A stretch of 64,000 nt of DNA from DATIBQ01 sp964573395 (GCA_964573395.1 CAZNJI010000001.1:1-64000); one strand, 5' to 3'. Numbered from the stretch's first letter, positions 44,196 to 52,593 are shown. Made by a program: numbers and translations. Notes: generated from the letters alone by a model not told the origin.

Positions 44196-44612
44196 ATGAT
44201 CGATATAGTATTAGTGCTTATCATTGCGATTATTTTTAACGTGCTTGGGTTCGTGTGGTACGGTCCGCTCTTTGGCAAAAAGTGGGGCAACATTATTGGC
44301 ATGCCGCCGGCAAGCCAGATGACGCCTGAGGCAAACAAAGAATTCCAGAAACGAATGATACCGGTCTATATCTTAAACTTTGTGCTTTCAGTGGTAACCG
44401 CGGTTGTCATGGTTCGCTTTACGGGCGCCGGACACAGTGGCGTGTTTATTGTGCTGTTCATGATTTGGCTCGGGTTTATTATGCCGCTTGAAGCGGGAGC
44501 TGCCATGTGGAGCGGGAAGCCGCGCGCCGTTGCCTGGGAAATGTTTTGGCTCAGTGCGGGTTTTCAGTTCGTTGTTTTTGCGCTTGCTGGAGTGGTGCTG
44601 AGCATCTGGTAG
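44196..44612 (+). CDS. DUF1761-like small membrane protein
   Basis: 138 residues, about four transmembrane helices. IDIVLVLIIAIIFNVLGFVWYGPLFGKKWGNIIGMPP and MIWLGFIMPLEAGAAMWSGKPRAVAWEMFWLSAGFQFVVFALAGVVLSIW fit the DUF1761 pattern; function unknown. A longer frame from TTG 44133 would read through the terminator, so ATG 44196 is used. Confidence 0.75.
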   Translation: MIDIVLVLIIAIIFNVLGFVWYGPLFGKKWGNIIGMPPASQMTPEANKEFQKRMIPVYILNFVLSVVTAVVMVRFTGAGHSGVFIVLFMIWLGFIMPLEAGAAMWSGKPRAVAWEMFWLSAGFQFVVFALAGVVLSIW

Positions 44613-44623
44613 TTTCATACCAG

Positions 44624-44651
44624 AAACCTCCGCCAGAAAGGCGGGGTTTTG
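44624..44651 (+). terminator. Terminator before the L10 operon
   Basis: CCTCCGCC-type arm (44624-44634) pairs with GGCGGGG (44640-44646) and is followed by TTTT. The L10 promoter begins inside its T-run. Confidence 0.7.
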
Positions 44652-44677
44652 CGCTTAAAGGAAACGTGTGGTAGAGT
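44649..44677 (+). promoter_or_regulatory. Promoter of rplJ-rplL
   Basis: TTGCGC (44649-44654), 17 bases, TAGAGT (44672-44677); predicted start about 44684, giving a 170-base leader. Confidence 0.55.
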
Positions 44678-44683
44678 AATTCT

Positions 44684-44854
44684 CGTGTAGATCAGAGACA
44701 GCAGGTATCCTTACGGGGATTTAAAAGCCCTAAACCAAAAGCCTTGCTTTTGGTCGGGCGAACGGCAAAGCCGTTCTAGCCTGCCGAGGTCAAACTCTAT
44801 TTTTCTACGCCGTTACCTAAACATAGGTAGCGTGATTTATTTAACAATTTCAAT
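44684..44854 (+). promoter_or_regulatory. Ribosomal protein L10 leader
   Basis: The leader carries the L10-leader hallmarks: AGACAGCAGGT followed by a kink-turn-type region, TTAAAAGCCC, hairpins (AAAGCC-TTGC-type and GAACGGC/GCCGTTC), and the closing CCTGCCGAGGT strand that pairs with ACAGCAGG. L10 (with L12) binds it to repress its own operon. The leader ends shortly before ATG 44855, which has no Shine-Dalgarno. Confidence 0.8.
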
Positions 44855-45343
44855 ATGGCAATTTCAAAAGATAAGAAAAAAGATATTGTAAAAACTTTTG
44901 AAGAGCTCGTCGGCGGAGCAGAGTCAATTGCATTCGTGCAGTTCTCTCGCCTTGCCGTTCTAGATGCAAACAAGCTTCGTCGCTCGCTCCAGGCAGCGGG
45001 TGTCGGGTACAAAGTAGGGAAGAAAACACTTCTCAAGCGGGTACTCGAAGCACGGGGATATACCGGAACACTTCCGGAACTCCCGGGGGAGATTGCAATT
45101 GCATACGGAACCGATCCGCTTGCTCCTGCACGAGAAGTGCATGCGTTCTCTGAAGCGCATAAGGGCATCGTATCGATTGTGGGTGGCGTCTTTGAAGGTG
45201 GTTACAAAAATCAGGAAGAAATGATGGCGATTGCAACCATCCCAAGCATGCAAGTGCTTCGCGGTATGTTTGTCAATATTATCAATTCTCCAATACAGCG
45301 TTTTGCAATTGCGCTGAATCAAATTGCAGAAAAGAAAGCTTAA
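44855..45343 (+). CDS. rplJ: 50S ribosomal protein L10
   Basis: 162 residues. MAISKDKKKDIVKTFEELVGGAESIAFVQFSRLAVLDANKLRRSLQAAGVGYKVGKKTLLKRVLE is a standard L10 start; the C-terminal helix that docks L12 dimers is NIINSPIQRFAIALNQIAEKK. No rplK-rplA lies in front, unlike in most bacteria. Autoregulated through the L10 leader. Confidence 0.95.
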   Translation: MAISKDKKKDIVKTFEELVGGAESIAFVQFSRLAVLDANKLRRSLQAAGVGYKVGKKTLLKRVLEARGYTGTLPELPGEIAIAYGTDPLAPAREVHAFSEAHKGIVSIVGGVFEGGYKNQEEMMAIATIPSMQVLRGMFVNIINSPIQRFAIALNQIAEKKA

Positions 45344-45356
45344 TTAACATAATGGT

Positions 45357-45752
45357 ATGGATGAAAATAAAACAGTAGAAGTTCCTGCAAAATTCAAAGA
45401 CATCGTTGAGAAAATTGAAGGTCTTAGTGTGCTTGAATTGCATGAGCTCGTAAAAGTATTTGAAGAAAAATTCGGCGTTTCAGCTGCTGCAGTTGCGGCA
45501 GCTCCGGCGGCCGGCGGTGCAGCTGGTGCAGCAGAAGAGAAAGACAGCTTTACCGTAGTCCTTGCCTCTGCAGGCGACGCAAAAATCGGCGTCATGAAGG
45601 TGGTGAAGGAAGCGCTTGGTCTTGGCTTGAAAGAAGCAAAAGATCTTGTTGATGGCGCTCCGGCAACGCTTAAAGAAGGCATGAAGAAAGAAGAAGCAGA
45701 AGCGCTCAAAAAAGCTGTTGAAGAAGCAGGTGGTAAGATTGAACTGAAATAA
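45357..45752 (+). CDS. rplL: 50S ribosomal protein L7/L12
   Basis: 131 residues. N-terminal dimerisation region, Ala/Gly hinge (AAAVAAAPAAGGAAGAAEE) and the C-terminal domain KDSFTVVLASAGDAKIGVMKVVKEALGLGLKEAKDLVDGAPATLKEG that recruits translation factors. 13 bases after rplJ, no Shine-Dalgarno. Confidence 0.97.
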   Translation: MDENKTVEVPAKFKDIVEKIEGLSVLELHELVKVFEEKFGVSAAAVAAAPAAGGAAGAAEEKDSFTVVLASAGDAKIGVMKVVKEALGLGLKEAKDLVDGAPATLKEGMKKEEAEALKKAVEEAGGKIELK

Positions 45753-45772
45753 ACGGAGCCTATGCTTACATA

Positions 45773-45804
45773 AAAACAACCCCAGTGTTCGGGGTTGTTT
45801 TTAT
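45773..45804 (+). terminator. Terminator of rplJ-rplL
   Basis: AAAAACAACCC pairs with GGGTTGTTTTT around an 8-base loop. Confidence 0.85.
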
Positions 45805-45850
45805 TTGACAAAACTGCGCGGTCAGGTAGGTTTAACTAAAAATACCGCAT

Positions 45851-46369
45851 ATGAAGCAAGCAAACACTGTTTTTTCAAACACTCTTTTAGAAGAAAGCAT
45901 ACGAGCAGCCTTGGCTGCGCACAAAGATTTCGGCATTGTCCTGGAACTTTTAACAGAATCTCTCCGGGGTGATCAATCCGAACGAGTGAGAATTCTCTCG
46001 AAATACAAAACCCAGGAAGAAACCGCCTACCAGGCCACTCTTCAGATGCTTAAGGGAAGAATAGGGGTTCTCTTTTTTTCCACGGTCCGTTCAGAACTTG
46101 AACCGTTGCTGGGAAGCAAGCATCTGATGCTCTTAGATCCAATGGTTCACTACGGCAAAAGCCGGACACTGCGGGAACATCTGGTAGATGCTCTCGGCAG
46201 GGTTCTCTCCGGAGAGTTGCCTGAAAAATGCTTCAGATTAAAACCTGAAGCTGCACGCCTTGAAACTGGCATCTACGGCCTCACACAAAAATTGGAAGCA
46301 GTTGGAATAGATTTTTCTTTTTCCGTAAGCGAAGAATGTGTTAGCATTGAAATCAAACCACTAAAATAG
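45851..46369 (+). CDS. Hypothetical soluble protein
   Basis: 172 residues, no signal or membrane segment, mixed helix/strand. Features include a helical start (LLEESIRAALAAHKDFGIVLELLTESL), SKYKTQEETAYQATLQMLKGRIGVLFF, and a C-terminal strand pair FSFSVSEECVSIEIKPLK. No family recognised. TTGACA (45805-45810) and TAGGTT (45827-45832), 16 bases apart, are a plausible promoter that begins in the rplL terminator. Confidence 0.55.
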   Translation: MKQANTVFSNTLLEESIRAALAAHKDFGIVLELLTESLRGDQSERVRILSKYKTQEETAYQATLQMLKGRIGVLFFSTVRSELEPLLGSKHLMLLDPMVHYGKSRTLREHLVDALGRVLSGELPEKCFRLKPEAARLETGIYGLTQKLEAVGIDFSFSVSEECVSIEIKPLK

Positions 46370-46377
46370 CACCGCGT

Positions 46378-46527
46378 ATGTTTAAAATTCCGTTCTTCAG
46401 AATTGCAGCCGTACACATGCTGACTGCAGTACCGCCCAAAGGATTACAGAATCCTTACTTGAAAAAAGTATTTTTTCTTTCATCATCACGGAAAAAATTC
46501 CGCCCCCAAATAGGTGATCGAAGATAA
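46378..46527 (+). CDS. Possible 49-residue basic peptide
   Basis: ATG 46378 is 8 bases after the preceding stop and gives 49 codons: MFKIPFFRIAAVHMLTAVPP, a hydrophobic middle and an Arg/Lys-rich end (RKKFRPQIGDRR). The frame closes 13 bases before a strong terminator. No family; the alternative is a 3' untranslated region. Confidence 0.35.
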   Translation: MFKIPFFRIAAVHMLTAVPPKGLQNPYLKKVFFLSSSRKKFRPQIGDRR

Positions 46528-46539
46528 ACCGTTTTACCG

Positions 46540-46573
46540 CCCAGGCTTTCCATAAAGCCTGGGTATTTTTTTT
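46540..46573 (+). terminator. Terminator
   Basis: CCCAGGCTTT (46540-46549) pairs with AAAGCCTGGG (46554-46563), then TATTTTTTTT. The next promoter's -35 box overlaps its T-run. Confidence 0.9.
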
Positions 46574-46600
46574 GACACCGGTTCCATCTCGGGATAGAGT
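46572..46600 (+). promoter_or_regulatory. Promoter of the small lipoprotein gene
   Basis: TTGACA (46572-46577), 17 bases, TAGAGT (46595-46600); ATG follows 13 bases later. Confidence 0.7.
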
Positions 46601-46613
46601 GAGAAAAAAATCT

Positions 46614-46751
46614 ATGAAAATCAAATCTTCGAGGAATCTTCTGAACATTGTCGGGTTCATTCTGGTAGTTGTCGTGCTATTGTCCGTCTGTAAAAAACCA
46701 GTTCCAAAACAACCACAAAAAGCGGAAACACAAAAAAGCGCCTCAAGGTAA
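46614..46751 (+). CDS. 45-residue putative lipoprotein
   Basis: MKIKSSRNLLNIVGFILVVV followed by VLLSVCKKP: a basic n-region, hydrophobic core and a lipobox-like LSVC with the cysteine at residue 26. The mature part (about 20 residues, rich in Lys, Gln, Pro, Ser) is short. It has its own consensus promoter and terminator, which supports a real gene. Confidence 0.6.
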   Translation: MKIKSSRNLLNIVGFILVVVVLLSVCKKPVPKQPQKAETQKSASR

Positions 46752-46763
46752 GTTTTTACCGAA

Positions 46764-46792
46764 AGCCGTGTCTAAAACGACACGGTTTTTTT
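46764..46792 (+). terminator. Terminator of the small lipoprotein gene
   Basis: GCCGTGTC (46765-46772) pairs with GACACGG (46779-46785), then seven T. Confidence 0.9.
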
Positions 46793-46849
46793 CTTGGCGC
46801 AAGTGCCCTTAAATGATTTATAATCAAAGCATTAAGGAAGAGAGAACTG

Positions 46850-47488
46850 ATGGAAATTCTGGGGAAACTACTAGGCGGAATATCGAGAGTAAAGGTAATG
46901 CGGCTTTTTCTGCTCAACCCGAATCAAGGGTTTGAAATCGGCGACATCGTCGAGCGATCGCGCCTGCAGCCCTCAACGGCCCGCCGATCGATTACCCAGC
47001 TTGCCGGAATGGATTTCGTCAGAAGAAGGTCATTCATTAAAGAAACGATTGATGGTAGAAACGGGGCAGCCAAGCGCAAGCGCACGCAAGGATGGTTTTT
47101 AAATCAGGAATTTCCGTATCTCACGGAATTGAAGACGCTCCTCGTTGAAGGAGAATTCTTCAAGCGCGAAGACTTGGTGAAGCGTTTCAAGCCCGCCGGA
47201 AAAATCCATCTGCTGATTGTTTCGGGTATCTTCATCCAGAACAGCGAAAGCAGGCTTGATGTCATGATTGTTGGCGATAATTTAAGGCGTGCGTATATCC
47301 AAAAGGCGATTTCTATGCTCGAAAGCGAGCTCGGGAAAGAGGTTGCCTATGCCGTGTTCGATACGGCCGACTTCAAGTACCGCATTTCGATGTATGACAA
47401 GCTGATTCGGGACGTTCTTGACTACCCGCATGAGCAACTGTTGGTGGCAAAGGATTTTTCCACACTACTCCTCCCGAACGAGCGCTAA
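46850..47488 (+). CDS. Winged-helix regulator with a nucleotidyltransferase-like domain
   Basis: 212 residues. N-terminal winged helix (about 5-65): GGISRVKVMRLFLLNPNQGFEIGDIVERSRLQPSTARRSITQLAGMDFV. C-terminal half (about 115-212) reads as a minimal nucleotidyltransferase fold: KIHLLIVSGIFIQNSESRLDVMIVGDNL and ISMYDKLIRDVLDYPHEQLL; the GS-type active site is degenerate (SGIF), so catalysis is doubtful. TATAAT (46817-46822) precedes AAGGAAG and ATG, one of the few places here with a Shine-Dalgarno-like sequence. Confidence 0.65.
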   Translation: MEILGKLLGGISRVKVMRLFLLNPNQGFEIGDIVERSRLQPSTARRSITQLAGMDFVRRRSFIKETIDGRNGAAKRKRTQGWFLNQEFPYLTELKTLLVEGEFFKREDLVKRFKPAGKIHLLIVSGIFIQNSESRLDVMIVGDNLRRAYIQKAISMLESELGKEVAYAVFDTADFKYRISMYDKLIRDVLDYPHEQLLVAKDFSTLLLPNER

Positions 47489-47493
47489 AATGA

Positions 47494-47603
47494 TATAATA
47501 AAAACAATACTTTAAAGGCCACACGTTAAAGTAGGCTCTATTACTGGCTAGAGGTGTGTGCGATACGCTACAGTGGGGAAACCCACTTACGCGTACAGTT
47601 TTT
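47494..47603 (+). promoter_or_regulatory. Structured 5' leader with possible pseudoknot and start-abutting hairpin
   Basis: After TATAAT (47494-47499) the leader holds: a hairpin ACTTTAA/TTAAAGT (47509-47515 with 47526-47532) whose loop contains CACAC; a hairpin CTCTA/TAGAG (47536-47540 with 47549-47553); then GTGTG (47554-47558) able to pair with that CACAC as a pseudoknot; and a long hairpin ACGC...GTGGG-GAAA-CCCAC...GCGT (47565-47594) followed by TTTTT and ATG 47604. The last hairpin looks like a terminator or start-blocking element. No known riboswitch class recognised. Confidence 0.45.
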
Positions 47604-48293
47604 ATGCTTATACAAACATGGGGCGATGTCTTTGCGACATCACTGCAGGGATTGTGGTACGGCTTCATTACAACCGTTCCAACAATTCTCGTTGCAGTCA
47701 TTATATTCATTATTGGTTGGCTAGTAGGCTCAACGCTCTCAAAAGCGATTGCGCACTTAATTGATGCGCTGAAACTCGACCGCCTCTTCAAGAGTGCAGG
47801 CGCAGATGAAGTGTTTGCTCGCGCTGGATGGAAGTTCAACGTGGGGAGGTTTTTGGGTGAGATCGTAAAGTGGTTCGTGGTTATCGTATTCCTTACCGCT
47901 TCACTTGATCTGTTGGGATTGAACCAAGTAAATGTATTCCTTCGCGAAGTAGTGCTCGGATATCTGCCACAGGTATTCATCGCAGCGCTCATGCTCGTGA
48001 TCGGAACTGTCGTTGCTTCGATCGTTCGCCGATTGGTGATGGGTTCAGCGGCAATGGCAAATGTTCGCTCAGCGCGCATGCTCGGTTCAGTTGCATACTA
48101 CGCAATCTGGATTTTCACTATCTTGATTGCGCTCAATGAACTGGGCATTGCGCCTCAGTTCATGCAGATTCTCTTCGGTGGTATCGTCGCACTCTTGGCT
48201 ATTGCCGGCGGTATTGCATTTGGGCTCGGTGGCAAGGAAGCAGCAGGCCGTTTTGTGAATCGCATCTCTGATGACATGTCGTCACGAAGCTAA
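47604..48293 (+). CDS. Conserved-TM-helix (mechanosensitive-channel-like) membrane protein
   Basis: 229 residues, about five membrane helices. Two repeats of the PF05552-type helix: FIIGWLVGSTLSKAIAHLIDALKLDRLFKSAG and LVIGTVVASIVRRLVMG; GIAFGLGGKEAAGRFV resembles the pore-lining segment of MscS proteins, but the soluble MscS domain is missing. ATG 47604 is preferred because the longer frame would include the leader hairpins. Confidence 0.7.
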   Translation: MLIQTWGDVFATSLQGLWYGFITTVPTILVAVIIFIIGWLVGSTLSKAIAHLIDALKLDRLFKSAGADEVFARAGWKFNVGRFLGEIVKWFVVIVFLTASLDLLGLNQVNVFLREVVLGYLPQVFIAALMLVIGTVVASIVRRLVMGSAAMANVRSARMLGSVAYYAIWIFTILIALNELGIAPQFMQILFGGIVALLAIAGGIAFGLGGKEAAGRFVNRISDDMSSRS

Positions 48294-48311
48294 CCGCTTC
48301 TTGGTTTTTTC

Positions 48312-48340
48312 AAAAACACCCTTTATTTAAGGGTGTTTTT
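48312..48340 (+). terminator. Terminator before the rRNA operon
   Basis: AAAAACACCCTT pairs with AAGGGTGTTTTT around a short loop. Confidence 0.85.
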
Positions 48341-48380
48341 GGTTCTTCCTTCCATAAAAGGACGACTTAGGGAGCAATGC

Positions 48381-48407
48381 TTGACAGACGATTTATTTTC
48401 GTATAAA
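48381..48407 (+). promoter_or_regulatory. Promoter of the 23S-5S rRNA operon
   Basis: TTGACA (48381-48386), 15-16 bases, TATAAA(C) (48402-48408). Confidence 0.6.
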
Positions 48408-48414
48408 CTCGTTC

Positions 48415-48649
48415 CACTTATATGTTTACTCGAGAAACCACTATAAAAAATAGGCCGTAAGACCATTTTTTTGTGGGTGCGGCCGCCGAAAGGCGGCCTT
48501 TCTCGTGGAAAGCAGATAAGGTGCGTGATCGTTGAAAACAGAACCCTATCCTTCGGAGTGTGCATGAGTAATGCAGACAGCAGGCTGAAGAGATAGCGTG
48601 AGGGTCGGATTCCGAGCGGTCGGATGAAGGCCCGAAATGATTTCTAGAT
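48415..48649 (+). other. Transcribed leader of the rRNA operon
   Basis: About 230 bases with strong hairpins, including GCGGCCGCC-GAAA-GGCGGCC near 48480-48500 and CTATC...GATAG across 48548-48597. No 16S, tRNA or protein gene is visible. GATTTCCTAATAGG at its end pairs with the region after 23S (52392-52405, 14 bp), the processing stem that releases pre-23S. Confidence 0.5.
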
Positions 48650-49167
48650 TTCCTAATAGGAAATTTAAGAGCATACGGTGGATGCCTTGGTTCAAAATGG
48701 CGATGAAAGACGCGGCTTAGCGGCGATACGCTTCGGGGAGGTGCTATGCAACCTACGATCCGGAGATCTCTGAATGAGGAAACTCATATCGATAGACTCG
48801 ATATACCTGAACTCGTAAGTAGTACAGGAGCAAACCTGGGGAAGTGAAACATCTCAGTACCCAGAGGAAAAGAAAACAATGAGCGCGGATGCGTTCGAAT
48901 TCCCTCAGTAGCGGCGAGCGAAAAGGGAACAGCCCAAACCGTTTTGTGCTTGCACGAAGCGGGGTTGTAAGGTAATGGCGTCGTTTTACGAAAAGAGTTA
49001 ACAAATGTGTGTATAGAAGAAGTTGTTGGAAACCAACACCACAGCGGGTGATAGTCCCGTATTCGAAATGCACTACATCTCTTCTGTCATTATTCTTGAG
49101 TACTCCAGGACACGGATAGCCTGGAGGAATCCACCAGTACTAACTGGTAAGGCTAAATACATTTTGA

Positions 49168-49209
<42 letters not shown>

Positions 49210-49787
49210 GTCCGAAAGGACAGTGAAATAGACCTGAAACCGTATGTTTACAAGGAGTCGGCGCGGAGATTTATCTCCGCCACGGCGTGCCTATTGAAGA
49301 ATGAGCCAACGAGTTTATGTGTGCGGCTCGGCTAAGTCGTAAAGCGATGGAGCCAGAGCGAAAGCAAGTGTGAATAGCGCGTAATTGGTCGTACACATAA
49401 GACCCGAAGCCAGGTGAGCTACCCATGAGCAGGGTGAAGGCGCAAGAAATTGCGCTGGAGGCCCGAACCGGTTTGTCGTACAACGCATTCGGATGACTTG
49501 TGGGTTGGAGTGAAAAGCTAATCGAACCTGGTAATAGCTGGTTCTCTCCGAAATAGCTTTTGGGCTAGCGTCATGTGTTCCTCTTGGGGGTAGAGCACTG
49601 GAAGGTTTCGACAGGGAGCAATCTCGCGAAACCTATCAAACTCCGAATACCAATGACTAAAAACGTGGCAGTTAGACTACGGGGGCGAAGCTCCGTCAGT
49701 CAAAAGGGAAACAGCCCATGATCGCCGATTAAGGTCCCTAAATCAATACTAAGTGCACTCAAGGAGGTGGAATTTCTCAGACAATGA

Positions 49788-49819
<32 letters not shown>

Positions 49820-49898
49820 GAAAGCGTAACAGCTCACTCATCAAGAGATCTTGCGCCGTAGATAATCGGGGCTTAAGTGTATTACCGAAATTGAGGGT

Positions 49899-50230
49899 TT
49901 GTAGATTTCATAAAGGAAGTGGAAACTTCCAAAAATTCTTGCACTGTCTTGCCAGTGCAATACGTATCATAGCGATGAGCAGTTAGTTGGGTTTTGGGAT
50001 ATATGCAAAATGCAGCTGGTGCTTTGTGAGGATAAGAAGTAAGACACCTTATTGCTCTAAAGCAAAAAAACATCATCCGATAACGTATTGCCTGGCCCGA
50101 ATTACGTGAATTTGGAAATTGTGTAAGATTGGTTCTTTCTGGTAGCGATTTCGCTATCAGATATTACAGGGGAAGATAAAAATCGATTGTTTGGTTTCGA
50201 ACATCTTCCCCTCCTTTATGAAGTCTACAA
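49899..50230 (+). other. Insertion at 23S helix 45, closed by a 19-bp stem (IVS-like)
   Basis: Where E. coli has the short tip of helix 45 (about position 1170), TTGTAGATTTCATAAAGGA (49899-49917) pairs with its near-perfect complement at 50212-50230 (19 bp, one G-U). The 294 enclosed bases contain several hairpins (TTGCACTG/CAGTGCAA, TAGCGA/CGCTA, GGGGAAGAT/ATCTTCCCC) but no gene and no group I core. Helix 45 is a known site of RNase III-excised intervening sequences in Salmonella, so excision or fragmentation of 23S is likely but not proven. Confidence 0.75.
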
Positions 50231-50976
50231 GCGGTAGGAGAGTATTCTGCTCTCGCTGTGAAGGTTAAGGGGTGACCCGTACTGGAGCGTGCAGAAGTAA
50301 GAATGTTGGCACAAGTAACCGCAAGCAGGGTGAGATCCCCTGCCGCCGAAACACTAAGGTTTCCTGGGCAATGGTGATCATCCCAGGGTTAGTCGGGTCC
50401 TAAGGTAATGACGAAAGTCGCAGCCGATGGACATATGGTTAATATTCCATAACTTCTTTGTTATTCGATGAAGGGACGGAGCGTAGTACATGCAGCGGAT
50501 TATTGGATTTCCGTGCACGTGTCGCACATGCTGGGTAGGAAAATCCGCCCGGCTCACTTGAATGTGGAATGCCAGATACGGGCCGTGCCGAGGTACGCCA
50601 AAGCGAAGTGCATGGAGCAGGCTCCCAAGAAAAGCTTCTAAGATTAGTAACAAAGAACCCGTACCGTAAACCGACACAGGTAGTGAGGTCGAGTAGACCA
50701 AGGCGAACGAGTGAGAGATCCCCAAGGAACTCGGCAAAAAAGCAGCCGTAACTTCGGGATAAGGCTTGCCCTTCTCTACGCAAGTAGAGCGGGGCCGCAG
50801 CGAAAGTATTCCTGGCAACTGTTTATCAAAAACACAGCTCCCTGCGAACTCGTAAGAGTATGTATAGGGGGTGACACCTGACCAATGCCAGAAGGTTAAC
50901 TATCGGCGGTATTCAGCACCGAGTCCGGAAAGAAATTTCCTGACCCCGTGCTGAATGCAGATTGATACAAGCCCTG

Positions 50977-51041
<65 letters not shown>

Positions 51042-51674
51042 GCGCACGAATGGTGTAATGACTGGGAAACTGTCTCGGGGATTTGCTCGGTGAAAATACA
51101 ATACCGGTGAAGATGCCGGTTACCTGCAGTTAGACGAAAAGACCCCGGAAGCTTTACTACAGCTTGGGATTGGGTATGTTTGTTTATTGCGTAGCATAGG
51201 AGGGAGACGTTGAAGCACCGCTTTCGGGTCGTGCAGAGTCGCCAGTGAAATACCTCTCTGTAAATGGGCATATTCTAACCCGTACGGCAAAAACGTGCGG
51301 GAACAGTTCCTGGCGGGTAGTTTTACTGGGGCGGTATCCTCCAAAAGAGTAACGGAGGAGTTTATAAAGGTTAGCTAGGCGCGAATGGAAACCGTGCCGA
51401 TAGTGCAATGGCATAAGCTGGCTTGACTGTAAGGGGGACATCCCGAGCAGGTGCGAAAGCAGAACATAGTGAACCGACGGTCCGCATTAGATGCGGCCGA
51501 AGATTAACGGATAGAAGCTACTCCGGGGATAACAGGCTAGTTCCGCCTAAGAGTTCATATCGACGGCGGAGTTCGGCACCTCGATGTCGGCTCACCTTAT
51601 CCTGGGGCCGGAGAAGGTCCCAAAGGTTTGGCTGTTCGCCAATTAAAAAGGTACGCGAGCTGGGTTCAGACCGT

Positions 51675-52109
51675 CCTGAGGCTTAATATTGTTTACAATA
51701 TTGGCCGAAAGACCGTCTGAATCCCGAGGCATCACGACAAAAAAGAATTTTAAGAATTCACGGAATAATTTAGAAAAGATATGTTTTAGTCTTTTCGTCT
51801 ATGAAAAAGATAATATAAAAAGAGACCATCTTATTACGGCGGTCGCCATTGGCAACAATGGATGACATGCTCAACTGATATCGGGAAAGCCCAGCTGTAG
51901 TTTCATTAAAAACTACGGCTGGGTAATTCCGAGGGAAGGTGAATCAGTTAGTAGTAAGTCGTTAGTAGTTAGTAGAAAAAGCAATTGCAATTTCCTACTT
52001 ACTACTTTCTACTACCTACTTGCTCGTTCCCGCCCGTAGAGACTAATTGTTGAGGCACTCTCTGAGTGCAAGTTATAGTCCAATCCACTTAGTAATAAGT
52101 GAAAAGATG
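51675..52109 (+). mobile_element. Group I intron in 23S rRNA (E. coli position 2593)
   Basis: The exon ends ...CAGACCGT (U at the 5' splice site) and resumes CGTAAGACAGG after a G (52109), as required for group I splicing. The catalytic core is visible: GACTA (52041-52045) pairs with TAGTC (52076-52080) as P7, with the P8 hairpin GCACTC/GAGTGC between, and TTATAGTCC matches the conserved S element. CCCAGC...GCTGGG (about 51890-51928) is a P5/P6-type stem and AATTCCGAGGGAAGGTG the adjoining joining region. A possible P1 is 51665-51671 with 51715-51721. No homing endonuclease gene is present. Confidence 0.88.
51946..52019. repeat. TAGTAG-type simple repeats in the intron, forming a hairpin
   Basis: Direct copies of GTTAGTAGT/GTAAGT around 51949-51980 face CTTACTACTTTCTACTACC at 52000-52016, so they can fold into a peripheral stem. 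The same ACTACTAACTACTACC-type sequence recurs after 5S at about 52638-52670. Confidence 0.55.
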
Positions 52110-52444
52110 CGTAAGACAGGTTGGTCTCCTATCTACTGCAGGCGTTGATACTTGAGGAGATTCGTTTCTAGTACGAGAGGACCGAAATGAACGAACCTCT
52201 GGTGTATGGGCTCTTTCGCCAGAAGGACCGCCCAGTAGCTATGTTCGGAATGGATAACCACTGAAAGCATCTAAGTGGGAAGCCAGCTCCAAGATTAGGT
52301 ATCGTTGAGGGCCCTAGGAGATGACTAGGTTGATAGGCATTACGTGGAAGCGCAGCAATGCGTTGAGCGGAGATGTACTAATTGCCCGACTCCTATTAGG
52401 AAATCTGGAAATCACATGAACACGCAAAACGTTATAGCAATATG

Positions 52445-52471
52445 ACACAGAGTACCTTGAGTGCTCTGTGT
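52445..52471 (+). other. Hairpin before 5S that competes with 5S helix I
   Basis: ACACAGAGTAC (52445-52455) pairs with GTGCTCTGTGT (52461-52471). The second arm is also the 5' strand of 5S helix I, so the two folds exclude each other; a processing role is plausible. Confidence 0.5.
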
Positions 52472-52584
52472 TGGTGATTCGTCGCAGGGGTCACACCTCT
52501 TCCCATTTCGAACAGAGAAGTTAAGCCCTGTAGAGCCGATGGTACTTTTTTTAAGGGAGAGTAGGCAGTCGCCAGCACAGAGCA
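52462..52584 (+). rRNA. rrf: 5S ribosomal RNA
   Basis: Conserved core GGGGTCACACCTCTTCCCAT, CGAACAGAGAAGTTAAGCCC, GCCGATGGTACT and AGGGAGAGTAGG; TGCTCTGTG (52462-52470) pairs with CACAGAGCA (52576-52584) as helix I. About 60 bases after 23S. Confidence 0.95.
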
Positions 52585-52593
52585 TTCAAAAAC

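Noticed and set aside
48415..48646. tRNA gene in the rRNA leader
   Set aside because: GGGTCGGATTCCGAGC looks superficially T-arm-like, but no acceptor stem, anticodon arm or D-arm can be assembled around it.
49918..50211. Second self-splicing intron in 23S
   Set aside because: No P7/S-element, no terminal G or group II domain V-like hairpin; the flanking 19-bp stem fits an IVS or expansion instead.
50378..50818. Minus-strand frames of 114-146 codons in 23S
   Set aside because: They fall on conserved ribosomal RNA sequence and have no protein features.
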